NCBI GenBank assembly: GCA_003216755.1
Contig: QCIJ01000008.1
Location: 1 to 62,145, forward strand
Origin: Prochlorococcus sp. AG-402-K22
Lineage (GTDB): Bacteria; Cyanobacteriota; Cyanobacteriia; PCC-6307; Cyanobiaceae
DNA: 62,145 nucleotides
Direction of reading: 5' to 3'
The translations under genes were made by a program, and so were the position numbers. The notes below the pieces were generated by a model that saw only the letters and a program-made list of their open reading frames with translations, made no database searches and was not told where the DNA came from. Each line of letters begins with the position of its first letter. Positions within the stretch are counted from its first letter, which is position 1. Of the stretch, positions 17,060-26,790 are shown one piece after another.

Positions 17060-18184
17060 TTGATTTCTCAAATTAATAATGAAGAAAGAGATTATAAGCT
17101 TGAAGCTTATGATTATTTACTTGATCCTTCATTAATTGCTAGTAAACCTTCTGCAATTAGGCATGAATCAAGATTGATGATAGTTAGAAATAGTGTTTTA
17201 GAAGAAGACTGCTTAACTAATAAATTTACCAAGAATCTTTTAGATGAATTTAGAGAAGGCGATCTTGTAGTTGTAAACAATACTAAAGTAATGAAAGCTA
17301 GGTTAAAGGTTGAATTAGAAAACAAGACATTAGTCGAATTATTAGTTTTAGAAAGATCCCATGAATGTGTTTGGTTATGTTTGGCAAAGCCAGCGAAAAA
17401 GTTAAAAATAAATAGAAAATTAAAATTAAAATCTCCTTTAGCACAAGATATTAATTTGATTGTTGATGGGGTTGATGAAGAAACTGGAGGGAGATTTATT
17501 AAATTTCCGGAAAATATAACTTGTCTCAATTTAATGAATGCCCTTCTTGATAAATACGGGGAAATCCCACTTCCTCCTTATATAAAAAATTCCGAAGAAG
17601 AATCTTTTCATGAGAAAAGTTATCAAACTGAGTATGCAACTAATCCGGGGGCAGTTGCTGCACCAACAGCTGGTTTACACTTAAGTAAAAGTCTTATTTC
17701 CAATTTAAAAAAAAAAGGAGTAATAATCTTACCGATAACTTTGCACGTGGGTTATGGAACATTCAAACCAATTGATCAAGAAGATTTAAGTAACTTAAAA
17801 CTTCATAAAGAATGGGTAAGTGTTAATAAGGAAGTAGTGGAGGAAATAAAAAGAATAAAGAAAACAGATAGAAGAATAATTGCTATTGGTACAACTAGCG
17901 TGAGAGCTCTTGAAAGTTGTTATTCTCACGAAATTAATAACTTTATTCCCATAGCGAAATACGTGGATTTAGTAATTAAGCCAGGTTATAAATTTAAAGT
18001 AGTTGATGGATTATTAACTAATTTTCATCTTCCTAAAAGTTCATTATTACTATTAGTAAGTGCAATGATTGGTAGAGAAAGATTATTAGATTTGTATAAA
18101 AAAGCCATAAAAGAAAAATTTAGATTTTTCTCTTATGGCGATGCTATGTATATTTCACCAGATTCATTACTGGAGAAAAAATAG
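17060..18184 (+). CDS. queA: S-adenosylmethionine:tRNA ribosyltransferase-isomerase
   Basis: QueA builds epoxyqueuosine on tRNA from preQ1 and SAM. The 374-residue protein has family stretches EAYDYLLDPSLIASKP, VVNNTKVMKARL, YQTEYATNPGAVAAPTAGLH, HVGYGTFKP, GTTSVRALES and the C-terminal LLTNFHLPKSSLLLLVSA. The start is TTG at 17060, since no ATG precedes the conserved N-terminus, and no Shine-Dalgarno is evident. A run of ten A residues at 17707-17716 lies inside the frame. It is 2 bases short of the convergent cysK. Confidence 0.95.
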   Translation: MISQINNEERDYKLEAYDYLLDPSLIASKPSAIRHESRLMIVRNSVLEEDCLTNKFTKNLLDEFREGDLVVVNNTKVMKARLKVELENKTLVELLVLERSHECVWLCLAKPAKKLKINRKLKLKSPLAQDINLIVDGVDEETGGRFIKFPENITCLNLMNALLDKYGEIPLPPYIKNSEEESFHEKSYQTEYATNPGAVAAPTAGLHLSKSLISNLKKKGVIILPITLHVGYGTFKPIDQEDLSNLKLHKEWVSVNKEVVEEIKRIKKTDRRIIAIGTTSVRALESCYSHEINNFIPIAKYVDLVIKPGYKFKVVDGLLTNFHLPKSSLLLLVSAMIGRERLLDLYKKAIKEKFRFFSYGDAMYISPDSLLEKK

Positions 18185-18186
18185 AT

Positions 18187-19173
18187 TTAGGCTTTGACTG
18201 GTTCTTGAATGATTCCGCTTGGAACTTCAGTAAACATAATTGATGATAAATATCTCTCTGCTAAATCAGGTAGAACAACTACAATAGTTTTTCCCGCAAA
18301 TTCATCTTGTTCAGCTAATCTAACAGCAGCAGCAGCAGCAGCTCCACAAGATATTCCAACTAATAGACCTTCTTCTTTTGCTAATCTAAGAGCCATCTCG
18401 ATCGACTCATCATTTGTTACCTGTTCAACCTTATCAACAATTGACAAGTCAAGGTTCTTAGGAATAAATCCTGCTCCAATTCCTTGAATTTTATGTGGTC
18501 CAGATTTAACCTCTTCTCCATTCATTGTCTGTGTAATAACAGGACTATGTGAGGGTTCTACAGCCACAGAAGTAATATTTTTGCCCTTCTCTTGCTTAAT
18601 GTATCTTGAAACTCCTGTAATTGTGCCGCCAGTTCCAACCCCTGCAACTAAAACATCAATTTCACCATCGCAATCATCCCAGATTTCTGGTCCAGTAGTT
18701 TTGAAATGAATTTCAGGGTTTGCTGGATTATCAAATTGACCTGGCATGAAATATTGAGAAGGATCACTTTCTGCAATTTCTTTAGCCTTAGCTATTGCTC
18801 CAGGCATACCTTTAGATGCCTCTGTTAAAACAATTTCAGCACCCAAAACTGCCATAACCCTTCTTCTTTCAATTGACATGGATTCTGGCATTGTAAGGAT
18901 CAGTTTATAACCTCTTGCTGAAGCAGTAAAAGCTAGAGCAATTCCTGTATTTCCAGAAGTTGGTTCAACAATAGTTTTGTCTTTTGTAAGTTTTCCACTT
19001 TTCTCTGCATCCCAGATCATGTTTGCGCCAATCCTACATTTGACACTATAAGCGGGGTTTCTACCTTCAATTTTTGCAAGTACTGTAGCTTTCGCGTTTT
19101 TAGTAACTGATTTTAACTTTACTAATGGAGTGTTTCCAATAGCAAAACTGTTGTCCTCATAAATTTTTGCCAT
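18187..19173 (-). CDS. cysK: Cysteine synthase A (O-acetylserine sulfhydrylase)
   Basis: CysK forms cysteine from O-acetylserine and sulfide. The 328-residue fold type II PLP enzyme has PLP lysine K45 ([11 protein letters not shown]), the substrate loop PTSGNTG at 71-77 and the phosphate-binding [10 protein letters not shown]. Length is typical. It is the most downstream gene of a minus-strand sulfur amino acid block, with the Str2-type gene upstream after an 84-base gap that may carry its own promoter. Convergent with queA. Confidence 0.96.
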   Translation of the reverse strand: MAKIYEDNSFAIGNTPLVKLKSVTKNAKATVLAKIEGRNPAYSVKCRIGANMIWDAEKSGKLTKDKTIVEPTSGNTGIALAFTASARGYKLILTMPESMSIERRRVMAVLGAEIVLTEASKGMPGAIAKAKEIAESDPSQYFMPGQFDNPANPEIHFKTTGPEIWDDCDGEIDVLVAGVGTGGTITGVSRYIKQEKGKNITSVAVEPSHSPVITQTMNGEEVKSGPHKIQGIGAGFIPKNLDLSIVDKVEQVTNDESIEMALRLAKEEGLLVGISCGAAAAAAVRLAEQDEFAGKTIVVVLPDLAERYLSSIMFTEVPSGIIQEPVKA

Positions 19174-19257
19174 TTATATATTGAGAAAATATATATTAAT
19201 ACTAACTATTATTCAGAAAAAGAGTATATAAGTTTCTATACGGAAAATACTAGGAGT

Positions 19258-20727
19258 TTAGAAATTATTTAGTGCTTCAGAAAAGCTTTTCCATAATTGA
19301 TCTTGGTCTTCTAATCCAACTGATACTCTAATAAGGTGCGAGGGTATACCAAAACTTTCAGCCCAATCCAACTCGTCATAATGAGCTAGTAAAACATAAG
19401 GACAAACTAGAGTAAATTTTGTACCTAAACTAGGACCTTTAGATACTTGTAGAGAATCATAAAATTTCTTAGCTTTGTTCAATCCTCCATTTAATTCAAA
19501 TGATAATAAGCAGCCGTATCCTCCATCAGAAGTAAGTAAAGAGTTAAAATTTGGACAATTTTCAGGATGGAAAATATTTTTAATCTCGCTATGGGTCTCT
19601 AATCTTTTTTTTAATTCTAAACATGCTTTATTTTGTTCAAAAACTCTTTGATTTACATCTCTACTAACTTTCTCAAGATAAACTGTATCTCCATCGGAAA
19701 GTGTTGGAAGATTAATCTCGTTTAATACATTTCTAAATTGATCAATCCATTTGCTTTTTGGATTTAGTATTAATGATCCGGCAAGAATATCCCCACTACC
19801 TGAAAAAATTTTTGTAAGTGAAGTAAAAACTATATCTGCATGTTCTAGGGAATTTATATTTAAATTTGAACCGATTGTATCGTCAACAATTAAGGGAATA
19901 TTTAACTTTTTTGCTATTTTTGAAATTTTTTTAATGTTTACACATTTGAGCATTGGATTACTCGGTAGTTCAATAATTAATGCTGATGGGCTTATGCTTT
20001 TGATTTCTAATTCAATATCCTCGCAATTTTCTTCTGTAATTAACTTGGCTCCATGAAAGATATTCATTGGTAATTTAAGTACATCTACATATGGGAAACC
20101 AATTTGGAGTGTTGGTTTAGCTGGAAATAATTTATATATGATTTCTAATGATGTATGCAATGCAGACATTCCAGATGAAGTTAAGTGAATATCATTTGAG
20201 TTAATTTTTGTAGATTTAGAAATTCTATTTTTTATTCTTTGAGAACATTCATTTACATAAGATTTTGGAGGGCAATCTTCAAGACCTATTTCTATAGCAG
20301 CAGCCCTTGAAGATATGCCAAGACCAGTATGTTGCCAAAAAGATTTTGCATAAATACTTCCTTCTTCTTCAGTTATTAAGAGAGCTAAATTATCTCTTTT
20401 TTCTATTAATGAGAATTGTTCAAAAGTATTTCTATCAATGTATTTTTTAGCTTTAAAAGCTATGCTTTCATTCGGATATGGCCAAATACTTTTATTGTTG
20501 TAGTAATTTCCCTTTTTTACTTTTTCGCATAATCTTTTCACTATGGGGTTTAGCCCGAATCTTGGGTAAATGGACTTCAATAAATTCATGCATTCTTGAT
20601 TTTTTTCCTCGTAATTTATTACATCATTCCAAGTTGGTAATGCTACAGAAACAGCATGAATACTATCAGGAATAGAATATCCTAACTCTAAATTTTTCCA
20701 TACAGGGTTTTTAAGTAAATCTCTCAA
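19258..20727 (-). CDS. Cystathionine gamma-synthase-like PLP enzyme, Str2 type
   Basis: A fold type I PLP enzyme of 489 residues, about 100 longer than MetB. PLP lysine K306 is in SLTKIFSGSGD. The N-terminal extension carries DSIHAVSVALPTWNDVINYEE and YPRFG, which I recognise from fungal Str2/Met7 cystathionine gamma-synthases rather than from E. coli MetB. It probably joins an activated homoserine and cysteine into cystathionine. It lies 3 bases downstream of a second Cys/Met-metabolism PLP gene, so the two likely act as a pair, one as synthase and one as lyase. The exact split of roles is inference. Confidence 0.85.
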   Translation of the reverse strand: MRDLLKNPVWKNLELGYSIPDSIHAVSVALPTWNDVINYEEKNQECMNLLKSIYPRFGLNPIVKRLCEKVKKGNYYNNKSIWPYPNESIAFKAKKYIDRNTFEQFSLIEKRDNLALLITEEEGSIYAKSFWQHTGLGISSRAAAIEIGLEDCPPKSYVNECSQRIKNRISKSTKINSNDIHLTSSGMSALHTSLEIIYKLFPAKPTLQIGFPYVDVLKLPMNIFHGAKLITEENCEDIELEIKSISPSALIIELPSNPMLKCVNIKKISKIAKKLNIPLIVDDTIGSNLNINSLEHADIVFTSLTKIFSGSGDILAGSLILNPKSKWIDQFRNVLNEINLPTLSDGDTVYLEKVSRDVNQRVFEQNKACLELKKRLETHSEIKNIFHPENCPNFNSLLTSDGGYGCLLSFELNGGLNKAKKFYDSLQVSKGPSLGTKFTLVCPYVLLAHYDELDWAESFGIPSHLIRVSVGLEDQDQLWKSFSEALNNF

Positions 20728-20730
20728 TTT

Positions 20731-21894
20731 TCAGAATTTATTTAAAGCAAATAATATGTCTGAGATTAAATCGTTTGTTTCTTCACATCCAATCGATAAT
20801 CTGACAAGAGCATCATCTATCCCTAAAAGATTTTTTGTTTCATCATCAACAGAAGCATGAGTCATTGTCGCGGGATGACAAATTAAACTTTCAACTCCTC
20901 CAAGGCTTTCTGCTAGCGAGAAATATTTTAGAGATTTGCAAAATTTAAAAGTATCCTCTTTTTTAAGATTTAATTTTATGGTGATCATCGAACCTCCAGA
21001 TCTCATTTGCGATTTTGCTAAATTAAATTGCGGATGTTTTTGATTAAAAGGATAAATTACTTTACTAATTATTTTATGATTCTCTAATTCTTCAGAAATT
21101 AATTTTGCACTTTGCGTTTGTTGTTCGATTCTTAAAGGAAGAGTTTTTACTCCTCTCGTAATCAGCCAACTATCAAAAGGAGATGGTTGAAGCCCTAGAG
21201 CTTTTTGAGAGAAAAGCATCTTACTATTCCATACCTCATTATTTGTCAGTACTGCTCCACCAAGTGCATCACTATGTCCATTAATGAATTTTGTTGTGCT
21301 TACGAGTGATAGTGTTGCACCAAGGTCCAATGGTTTTTGAATAAGTGCCGTTGAAAAGGTGTTGTCCACAACTACTGGAATTTGTAGTTTATTCGCTTCA
21401 TCACAAATCGCCTTAATATCAAGTACCTTCAAAAGTGGATTAGTTGGACTTTCTAGCCATATCAAGGTTGGCTCGAAGTATGAAATCTTTTTGATATTAT
21501 TTTCGTTTGTAAAATCTGTGTATAAAACTTCTAGTCCAAATTTCTTGAAAACTCTTTCGAACATCCTCACTGTACAACCATAGAGATTTGACTCGCAGAG
21601 TATCTTGTCACCTGATTTTAGTGTTGATGAAATTGCAGTTACCGCGCTAATTCCAGATCCAAAAACTGTACAGTATTTAGAATCTTCTATTGATTTAAGG
21701 ACGCTTTCTAGAATACTAAAGTTTGGATTACCTGATCTTGTGTAGTCGAAATTATCTTTATTTCCATGTTTGAAAGTAGATGTAGAAAAAATAGGAGGCA
21801 TAACGCATCCAGTTTCCTCTGCAAATGTTTCCCCATGGTGAATAGATAAGGTTTTAAAACCTGGCTTTTTTATATTATTTTCATTATTTCCCAT
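20731..21894 (-). CDS. Cystathionine gamma-synthase / lyase family PLP enzyme
   Basis: A 387-residue Cys/Met-metabolism PLP enzyme of normal length. YTRSGNPN is at 51-58, the PLP phosphate site at FGSGISAV, DNTFSTALIQKPLDLGA precedes PLP lysine K202 (STTKFINGHSD), and the C-terminal VRLSIGCEETNDL is present. This family includes MetB, MetC and cystathionine gamma-lyase, and they cannot be told apart reliably by eye. It is usually annotated as MetB or MetC in picocyanobacteria. First gene of the pair with the Str2-type enzyme, separated from upstream rpsD by a strong inverted repeat. Confidence 0.9.
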   Translation of the reverse strand: MGNNENNIKKPGFKTLSIHHGETFAEETGCVMPPIFSTSTFKHGNKDNFDYTRSGNPNFSILESVLKSIEDSKYCTVFGSGISAVTAISSTLKSGDKILCESNLYGCTVRMFERVFKKFGLEVLYTDFTNENNIKKISYFEPTLIWLESPTNPLLKVLDIKAICDEANKLQIPVVVDNTFSTALIQKPLDLGATLSLVSTTKFINGHSDALGGAVLTNNEVWNSKMLFSQKALGLQPSPFDSWLITRGVKTLPLRIEQQTQSAKLISEELENHKIISKVIYPFNQKHPQFNLAKSQMRSGGSMITIKLNLKKEDTFKFCKSLKYFSLAESLGGVESLICHPATMTHASVDDETKNLLGIDDALVRLSIGCEETNDLISDILFALNKF

Positions 21895-21919
21895 TATTTT
21901 TAAAAATAAGAATTAAATC

Positions 21920-21948
21920 AAATCTCTCTTTTAAAAAATGAGAGATTT
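21920..21948 (-). terminator. Probable terminator after rpsD
   Basis: AAATCTCTC 21920-21928 and GAGAGATTT 21940-21948 form a perfect 9-bp stem with an 11-base A+T loop, between the rpsD stop (21971) and the start of the metB-type gene (21894), all on the minus strand. The downstream tail is T-rich (TTTGATTT). It could also attenuate read-through into the sulfur genes. Confidence 0.6.
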
Positions 21949-21970
21949 AATAATCCAAAGAAAAGTAGTA

Positions 21971-22579
21971 TTAAACTTTTCTTGAATAATATTCAACAAC
22001 TAGTAGTTCGTTTATTTCAAGAGCCACCCACTCTCTATCGCATTTCCCATTTATTTTTCCCGTTAATTTAGGTTTATCTAAATCAAGATGAGGTGGGACA
22101 TTTGCTAAACCAGGGAATTCTATATTACCTTCTACAAGTTTTTTGCTTGCTTTGTTTTCTTTAATTCCGATTACATCGCCTGATTTGCATTGATAACCAG
22201 CAATATCAAGAACCTTTCCATTAACTGTTACATGGCCATGATTTACTAATTGTCTTGAGCCTGGAATCGTACCTCCAAAACCTAATCTAAAACAAACATT
22301 ATCAAGTCTGTTTTCTAAAAGTCTTAGTAGGTTATTTCCTGTAGATCCTTCTTGAGCTCTAGCTTTTTTTACATAACGTACTAGTTGTTTTTCAGAAACT
22401 CCATAATTAAACCTAAGTTTCTGCTTTTCTTCTAGACGAATTGCATATTCTGATCGCTTGCGACGGGCTTGGCCGTGCTGACCTGGAGGATTAGACTTCT
22501 TTGAGGCTTTCCTGGTGAGACCTGGTAGTTCTCCCAAGCGACGCGTAACCCTTAATCTGGGGCCGCGGTATCTTGACAT
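21971..22579 (-). CDS. rpsD: 30S ribosomal protein S4
   Basis: S4 nucleates 16S rRNA folding. The 202-residue protein begins [20 protein letters not shown] and contains the S4 RNA-binding domain ([20 protein letters not shown]). Length equals other cyanobacterial S4 proteins. The frame is open for 26 more codons upstream, but these are A+T-rich and unlike the family, so the start is placed at the ATG at 22579. Single-gene unit, divergent from yidD, ending at the inverted repeat at 21920-21948. Confidence 0.98.
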   Translation of the reverse strand: MSRYRGPRLRVTRRLGELPGLTRKASKKSNPPGQHGQARRKRSEYAIRLEEKQKLRFNYGVSEKQLVRYVKKARAQEGSTGNNLLRLLENRLDNVCFRLGFGGTIPGSRQLVNHGHVTVNGKVLDIAGYQCKSGDVIGIKENKASKKLVEGNIEFPGLANVPPHLDLDKPKLTGKINGKCDREWVALEINELLVVEYYSRKV

Positions 22580-22674
22580 AATTTTAAATAAAATAGAAAT
22601 TTGCAATAAATTGGATAATTGATTAAATTCAATTAAACTAATTACTACTAGAAACATTATTTTACATCATTAAA

Positions 22675-22911
22675 GTGTTCAAAACTATTAATAAATCAAT
22701 TACTTCTATACTTCTTTTTATGATTTCGTTTTATCAAAAGTGGTTTTCTCCTTTTTTTGGACCAAGATGCAGATTTATTCCAAGTTGCAGCTCTTATGGA
22801 TATGAGGCAATTACTAGACATGGACCTTGGAAGGGAGGGTGGTTAACTTTAAGAAGATTAAGCAGATGTCATCCTTTAACTCCCTGTGGATGTGACCCTG
22901 TGCCTGACTAA
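22675..22911 (+). CDS. yidD: Membrane protein insertion efficiency factor YidD
   Basis: A 78-residue YidD/Haemolysin-like small protein. The hallmark FGPRCRFIPSCSSYGYEAI falls at about 28-46, followed by HGPWKGGWLTLRRLSRCHP and CGCDPVPD with its conserved cysteines. YidD assists YidC in membrane protein insertion. The start is GTG at 22675; the upstream bases offer no better codon. It leads a plus-strand group with the glutaredoxin-like gene (4-base gap) and murE. Confidence 0.95.
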   Translation: MFKTINKSITSILLFMISFYQKWFSPFFGPRCRFIPSCSSYGYEAITRHGPWKGGWLTLRRLSRCHPLTPCGCDPVPD

Positions 22912-22915
22912 ATGA

Positions 22916-23218
22916 ATGAAAATATTTATTTTTGTTAGGCAGGGATGTTGCCTTTGTGATTCATTAAAAAACAAACTGGCAAAAATAAATCTTAATGAGT
23001 TATTCCCCAATCTGGAGGAGCTCAAAGAAATTGATATTGATAGGGTCGATTTATATAAAGATAAATATAAAAAATATACTTATGAAGTACCTGTTATTGC
23101 TGTTGAAGGAATTAGATTAGAGGAGATTATAGAATTGCCTCGCATTTCTCCAAGATTAAAAGATGATCAATTAAAGAATTGGTTTCAAAAAAATATTAGT
23201 TCCCTTCTGGAGAAATAA
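22916..23218 (+). CDS. Glutaredoxin-like protein (DUF836 type)
   Basis: A 100-residue thioredoxin-fold protein with the redox motif CCLC at residues 11-14 (RQGCCLCDSLKNKL), a central DIDRVDLYKDKYKKYTYE and the cis-Pro segment YEVPVIAV. This matches the DUF836/glutaredoxin-like family (Grx-like with CxxC). The reaction partner is unknown; it probably reduces protein or glutathione disulfides. ATG at 22916 in the frame that continues to the stop; the ATG at 22912 is in another frame. It lies between yidD and murE with gaps of 4 and 8 bases. Confidence 0.85.
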   Translation: MKIFIFVRQGCCLCDSLKNKLAKINLNELFPNLEELKEIDIDRVDLYKDKYKKYTYEVPVIAVEGIRLEEIIELPRISPRLKDDQLKNWFQKNISSLLEK

Positions 23219-23226
23219 TTTTTTAT

Positions 23227-24762
23227 ATGAGATCTGTAAAATTACATAAACTTTTAGATTTGGTAGGAATTATTCCTTCATTAGATTTAATCGATCATGA
23301 AATCAATAATATTTCTTTTAACTCTAAAGAAGTTCAAAAAGGAACTTTATTTTTAGGTATGCCTGGTTTAAATGTTGATGGAGGAAAATATTGTATTGAG
23401 GCAATTGAAAATGGTGCGGATGCTGCCATTATTGGGTCTGCTGCAAAAGAGAAAATTGGATCTATTGATCGAGAAAGGATTTTGGTTATAGAGGATAATT
23501 TAGATTATATTTTTGGACAAATAGTCGCTGAGTTTTGGAATAGGCCTTCAAGAAAACTTAAACTTATTGGTGTTACAGGTACAAATGGAAAAACGACAAT
23601 CACTTTTTTATTGGAATATCTTTTAGAAAAATTGGGAAAAAAGACTGCATTATTTGGGACCTTGCTCAATAGATGGCCTGGCTTCTCAGAAGTGGCTTCT
23701 CATACAACTGATTTCGCCGATAAACTTCAAAAGAAATTAAATGCTGCTGTTGAGGTAGAATCTGAATTCGCGATATTAGAGGTAAGTTCTCATTCTATTG
23801 CTCAAAACAGGATATCAGGATGCGAATTCGAGGCGGCTATTTTTACTAATTTAACTCAAGATCATCTTGATTATCACTCAGATATGGAATCATATTTTCA
23901 AACAAAAAGAAAATTATTTTTCCCACCTTACTTAAAAGAAAAAGATGGAATTTGTGTATTAAATCATGATGACCATTGGATATCTAAATTATCATCTGAT
24001 CTTGAAAAAAGATCTTCATTAGTCTCTACAAAGATTACTGAAAGTGAATTTGAAAATGAGGATTTTTTTTTCGTAACAGATAAAAAATTTACTGAAAATG
24101 GTTCCACTTGTATTTTTCATACACCTAGGGAAAAAATTCAACTTTTTGTTCCACTTGTTGGTGAATTTAATTTAATGAATGCGATTCAAGCAATAACAAT
24201 TTTGTATAAACTTAATTTTTCTTTAAAAGATCTTTCAAAGTTAATACAATCTTTCCCTGGTGCTCCTGGAAGAATGGAAAAAATACAAATTGATAATGAC
24301 GTAGTTTTAAGATCACTTCCAACAGTAATTGTTGATTATGCCCACACTCCTGATGGATTAAAAAAAGTTTTGCAATCAATTAAAAAACTTTGTAAAGGGA
24401 AACTCATAACTGTTTTTGGCTGTGGCGGAGATAGAGATCGTAGTAAAAGGTCTTTAATGGGATCAATAGCTGATGAGTTTTCTGATCACGTATTTATAAC
24501 TTCAGATAATCCAAGATCAGAAGAGCCGCAAAAGATAGTAAATGATATTTTGATGGGTATAGAAAAAAGAGAAAAAATAACAATAAATATTGATAGATTT
24601 AAAGCAATAAATGAATCCATCAAATTTGCTAATAAAGAAGATATTGTCTTAATTGCAGGGAAAGGACATGAAGACTATCAAATTCTTAATGATAAAGTGA
24701 TTGATTTTGATGATAGAAAAATAGCTCACAAATTATTACAAGAAAAAAGTAAATCTAAATAA
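23227..24762 (+). CDS. murE: UDP-MurNAc-tripeptide synthetase (meso-DAP adding)
   Basis: MurE adds the third residue of the peptidoglycan stem peptide. The 511-residue ligase has the ATP loop GVTGTNGKTT at 115-124, the central domain motif EVSSHSIAQNR, and the C-terminal substrate motif DNPR at 427-430. That motif marks selection of meso-diaminopimelate rather than lysine. KGHEDYQI near the end is also typical. It follows the glutaredoxin-like gene by 8 bases. Together with the class A PBP at 38.2 kb it is the second peptidoglycan gene of the window. Confidence 0.96.
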   Translation: MRSVKLHKLLDLVGIIPSLDLIDHEINNISFNSKEVQKGTLFLGMPGLNVDGGKYCIEAIENGADAAIIGSAAKEKIGSIDRERILVIEDNLDYIFGQIVAEFWNRPSRKLKLIGVTGTNGKTTITFLLEYLLEKLGKKTALFGTLLNRWPGFSEVASHTTDFADKLQKKLNAAVEVESEFAILEVSSHSIAQNRISGCEFEAAIFTNLTQDHLDYHSDMESYFQTKRKLFFPPYLKEKDGICVLNHDDHWISKLSSDLEKRSSLVSTKITESEFENEDFFFVTDKKFTENGSTCIFHTPREKIQLFVPLVGEFNLMNAIQAITILYKLNFSLKDLSKLIQSFPGAPGRMEKIQIDNDVVLRSLPTVIVDYAHTPDGLKKVLQSIKKLCKGKLITVFGCGGDRDRSKRSLMGSIADEFSDHVFITSDNPRSEEPQKIVNDILMGIEKREKITINIDRFKAINESIKFANKEDIVLIAGKGHEDYQILNDKVIDFDDRKIAHKLLQEKSKSK

Positions 24763-24843
24763 AAATTACTAATCAAATTAGAAAGATTTTTACGCAAATC
24801 ACAAGAAAAGTTTCTTAGAATCGATTAAGCAATTTTTAATAAG

Positions 24844-25548
24844 ATGAAAGGGTTAGCCTTAGTTGTAGGCGCAGGTGGAATTGGAACACAAATAACTAAA
24901 GATTTGAGTGAAAGTGAAAAAGACTTAGATGTTGTTTTATGTGGAAGAAAAAGCGAATTTAATTCTTTTTGGGAATTAGATATAGAGGATTCTCAATCAC
25001 TTTTGCAGTTGAAAAATAAAATAGCAAATCATCCTTCAAAATTAAGGTTAGTTGTTAATGCTACAGGCAGACTTCATAGTGATTCTCTTCAGCCAGAAAA
25101 AAGATTACAACATCTTGATAAAAAAAATATGATGGAAAGTTTCTCCATAAATGCCTTTTCTCCTATTTTATTAGCTAAAGCGATTGAAGAATTTATCCCA
25201 AAAGATCTTGATTTTAATTTTGCAAGTATAAGTGCAAAAGTGGGCAGCATTGGAGATAATCAAACTGGAGGTTGGTATTCATATAGAGCTGCAAAATCTG
25301 CGCAAAATCAGTTTTTTAAATCTTTAAGTATTGAATGGGCTAGACGTTTCCCAAAGACTACTATCACATTGCTTCATCCAGGAACAGTAGATACTGATTT
25401 ATCTAGACCTTTTCATAAATTTGTGCCAGAACATAAATTATTTAGTAAAGAAAAATCCTCCCAATTCTTGATCAATATTATTAAAAATCAATCACCAGCA
25501 TCTACAGGAAAATTTATTGCCTGGGACAGCTCGGAGATACCTTGGTAA
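24844..25548 (+). CDS. Short-chain dehydrogenase/reductase
   Basis: A classical-type SDR of 234 residues. The NAD(P) motif GAGGIG is at 9-14, NATG at 72-75, and the catalytic pair Y147-K151 in YSYRAAK with upstream Ser at 128 or 130. It is a short C-factor-like SDR, often found in marine cyanobacteria. The substrate is unknown. ATG start with only A-rich sequence ahead. It is 82 bases from murE and convergent with the cysteine lyase-like gene (29 bases). Confidence 0.88.
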   Translation: MKGLALVVGAGGIGTQITKDLSESEKDLDVVLCGRKSEFNSFWELDIEDSQSLLQLKNKIANHPSKLRLVVNATGRLHSDSLQPEKRLQHLDKKNMMESFSINAFSPILLAKAIEEFIPKDLDFNFASISAKVGSIGDNQTGGWYSYRAAKSAQNQFFKSLSIEWARRFPKTTITLLHPGTVDTDLSRPFHKFVPEHKLFSKEKSSQFLINIIKNQSPASTGKFIAWDSSEIPW

Positions 25549-25577
25549 ACTATATTTTTCTTTATATCAATAGATCT

Positions 25578-26753
25578 TTAAGTCAATATTTTTTTTACTT
25601 CTTTAGCAAGTAAATCAATCTCAGCTTGTTTAGTCATTTGATGTACACATGCTCTAAACCATTTTGGATCTTCTAAAACTCTAATCCAAATTTTCTTTTC
25701 TCCAAGTTTCTTTACAAATTTATCCTTATCTTTAATTTTTTCGATATTAAAACTAACAATCCCATTTAAATATTTTTTTTCTAAAACTAATTCAACTCCC
25801 TTTAATTGATTTAATTTGTCCCAAAGTTTTTCACTTAATTTTCTGATATTTTTGTTTTTTTCTTTTTCATGGCAGTCTTTATCCAAAAGATCTAAAGAAT
25901 TCCGGAGCCCAGCAAGTAAAGGAATACAAGAGGTAGCTATTTCAAACTTCCTTGCATCATCATGAAAAAGATTATCTGATGGTTCATAGATGCCTTGTTC
26001 TTTTTTTAATGATTTCCAACCAATTATTGTTGGATCTGTTTCATGAATAAATCTATCTGAGACATAGATGGCTCCAAGGCCTTCTGGACCACATGCCCAT
26101 TTATGAGAGGTTATTGAATATAAATCAGAATAAAAAACTTCCTCTTCAATTTTTATGTGCCCAAAGGTTTGAGCTCCATCAACAAGTAGATAAGAATTTT
26201 CTCGATTATTTTTTAATTCTGTAAAAATTTGTTTTAGAGGAATTTTATATCCAAAGTTCCATAAAATATGAGAAATAATTAGGATTTTAGTCTTACTAGT
26301 TAGATTTTTTAAAATCTCTAAAATTATATTTTCATCGTTTAGATTTTTAATTTTTTGGATTGGCAAAATTTTGAATATTAATTTATTTCTTCTACAAAAC
26401 TCTCGACTTGCAGCTACTACTCCAGGATGTTCACAGTCACTTATTAACAACTCTTCTCCCTCCTCTACTTTTATTCCCCAAAAAGGCAAAATCATACCTG
26501 AAGAGATATTCTCGGTTAAAGCTACATTCTTTGAATTGACACCTAATTTTTGCGCAATGATTTTTTTTGTTGTCAATATTTCTTTGTAAATAAATGGCCA
26601 CATATCATTGGTAAATGGTCCTAAATCTTGGATAATTTCCCAAGTTTTAACTATTGCTTCTAGAGAAGATTTTGGTAATGGTCCTTGACCTCCATAGTTG
26701 AAATAATACTTATTTTTTAATGCTGGTATTTGATCTCTTAAATTATTTACCAT
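25578..26753 (-). CDS. Class V aminotransferase, cysteine/cystine lyase-like
   Basis: A fold type I, class V PLP enzyme of 391 residues. H109 of ISDCEHPG stacks on PLP, VDGAQTFGHI holds the conserved Asp192, and PLP lysine K218 lies in SITSHKWACGPEGLGAIY. The glycine/proline-rich segment after the lysine and the lack of the mobile catalytic-Cys loop of NifS/IscS point to the C-DES type (cystine C-S lyase), which releases sulfur for Fe-S clusters in cyanobacteria. Isopenicillin epimerase-like annotation is possible. It lies 37 bases downstream of arsM-like on the same strand. Confidence 0.85.
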   Translation of the reverse strand: MVNNLRDQIPALKNKYYFNYGGQGPLPKSSLEAIVKTWEIIQDLGPFTNDMWPFIYKEILTTKKIIAQKLGVNSKNVALTENISSGMILPFWGIKVEEGEELLISDCEHPGVVAASREFCRRNKLIFKILPIQKIKNLNDENIILEILKNLTSKTKILIISHILWNFGYKIPLKQIFTELKNNRENSYLLVDGAQTFGHIKIEEEVFYSDLYSITSHKWACGPEGLGAIYVSDRFIHETDPTIIGWKSLKKEQGIYEPSDNLFHDDARKFEIATSCIPLLAGLRNSLDLLDKDCHEKEKNKNIRKLSEKLWDKLNQLKGVELVLEKKYLNGIVSFNIEKIKDKDKFVKKLGEKKIWIRVLEDPKWFRACVHQMTKQAEIDLLAKEVKKILT

Positions 26754-26790
26754 AGAAAATTTAAATTATATTTTTAAATTCTTAAATTTT

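Noticed and set aside
22580..22657. Upstream extension of rpsD by 26 codons
   Set aside because: The extension is A+T-rich and unlike S4; the ATG at 22579 gives the exact family N-terminus and length.
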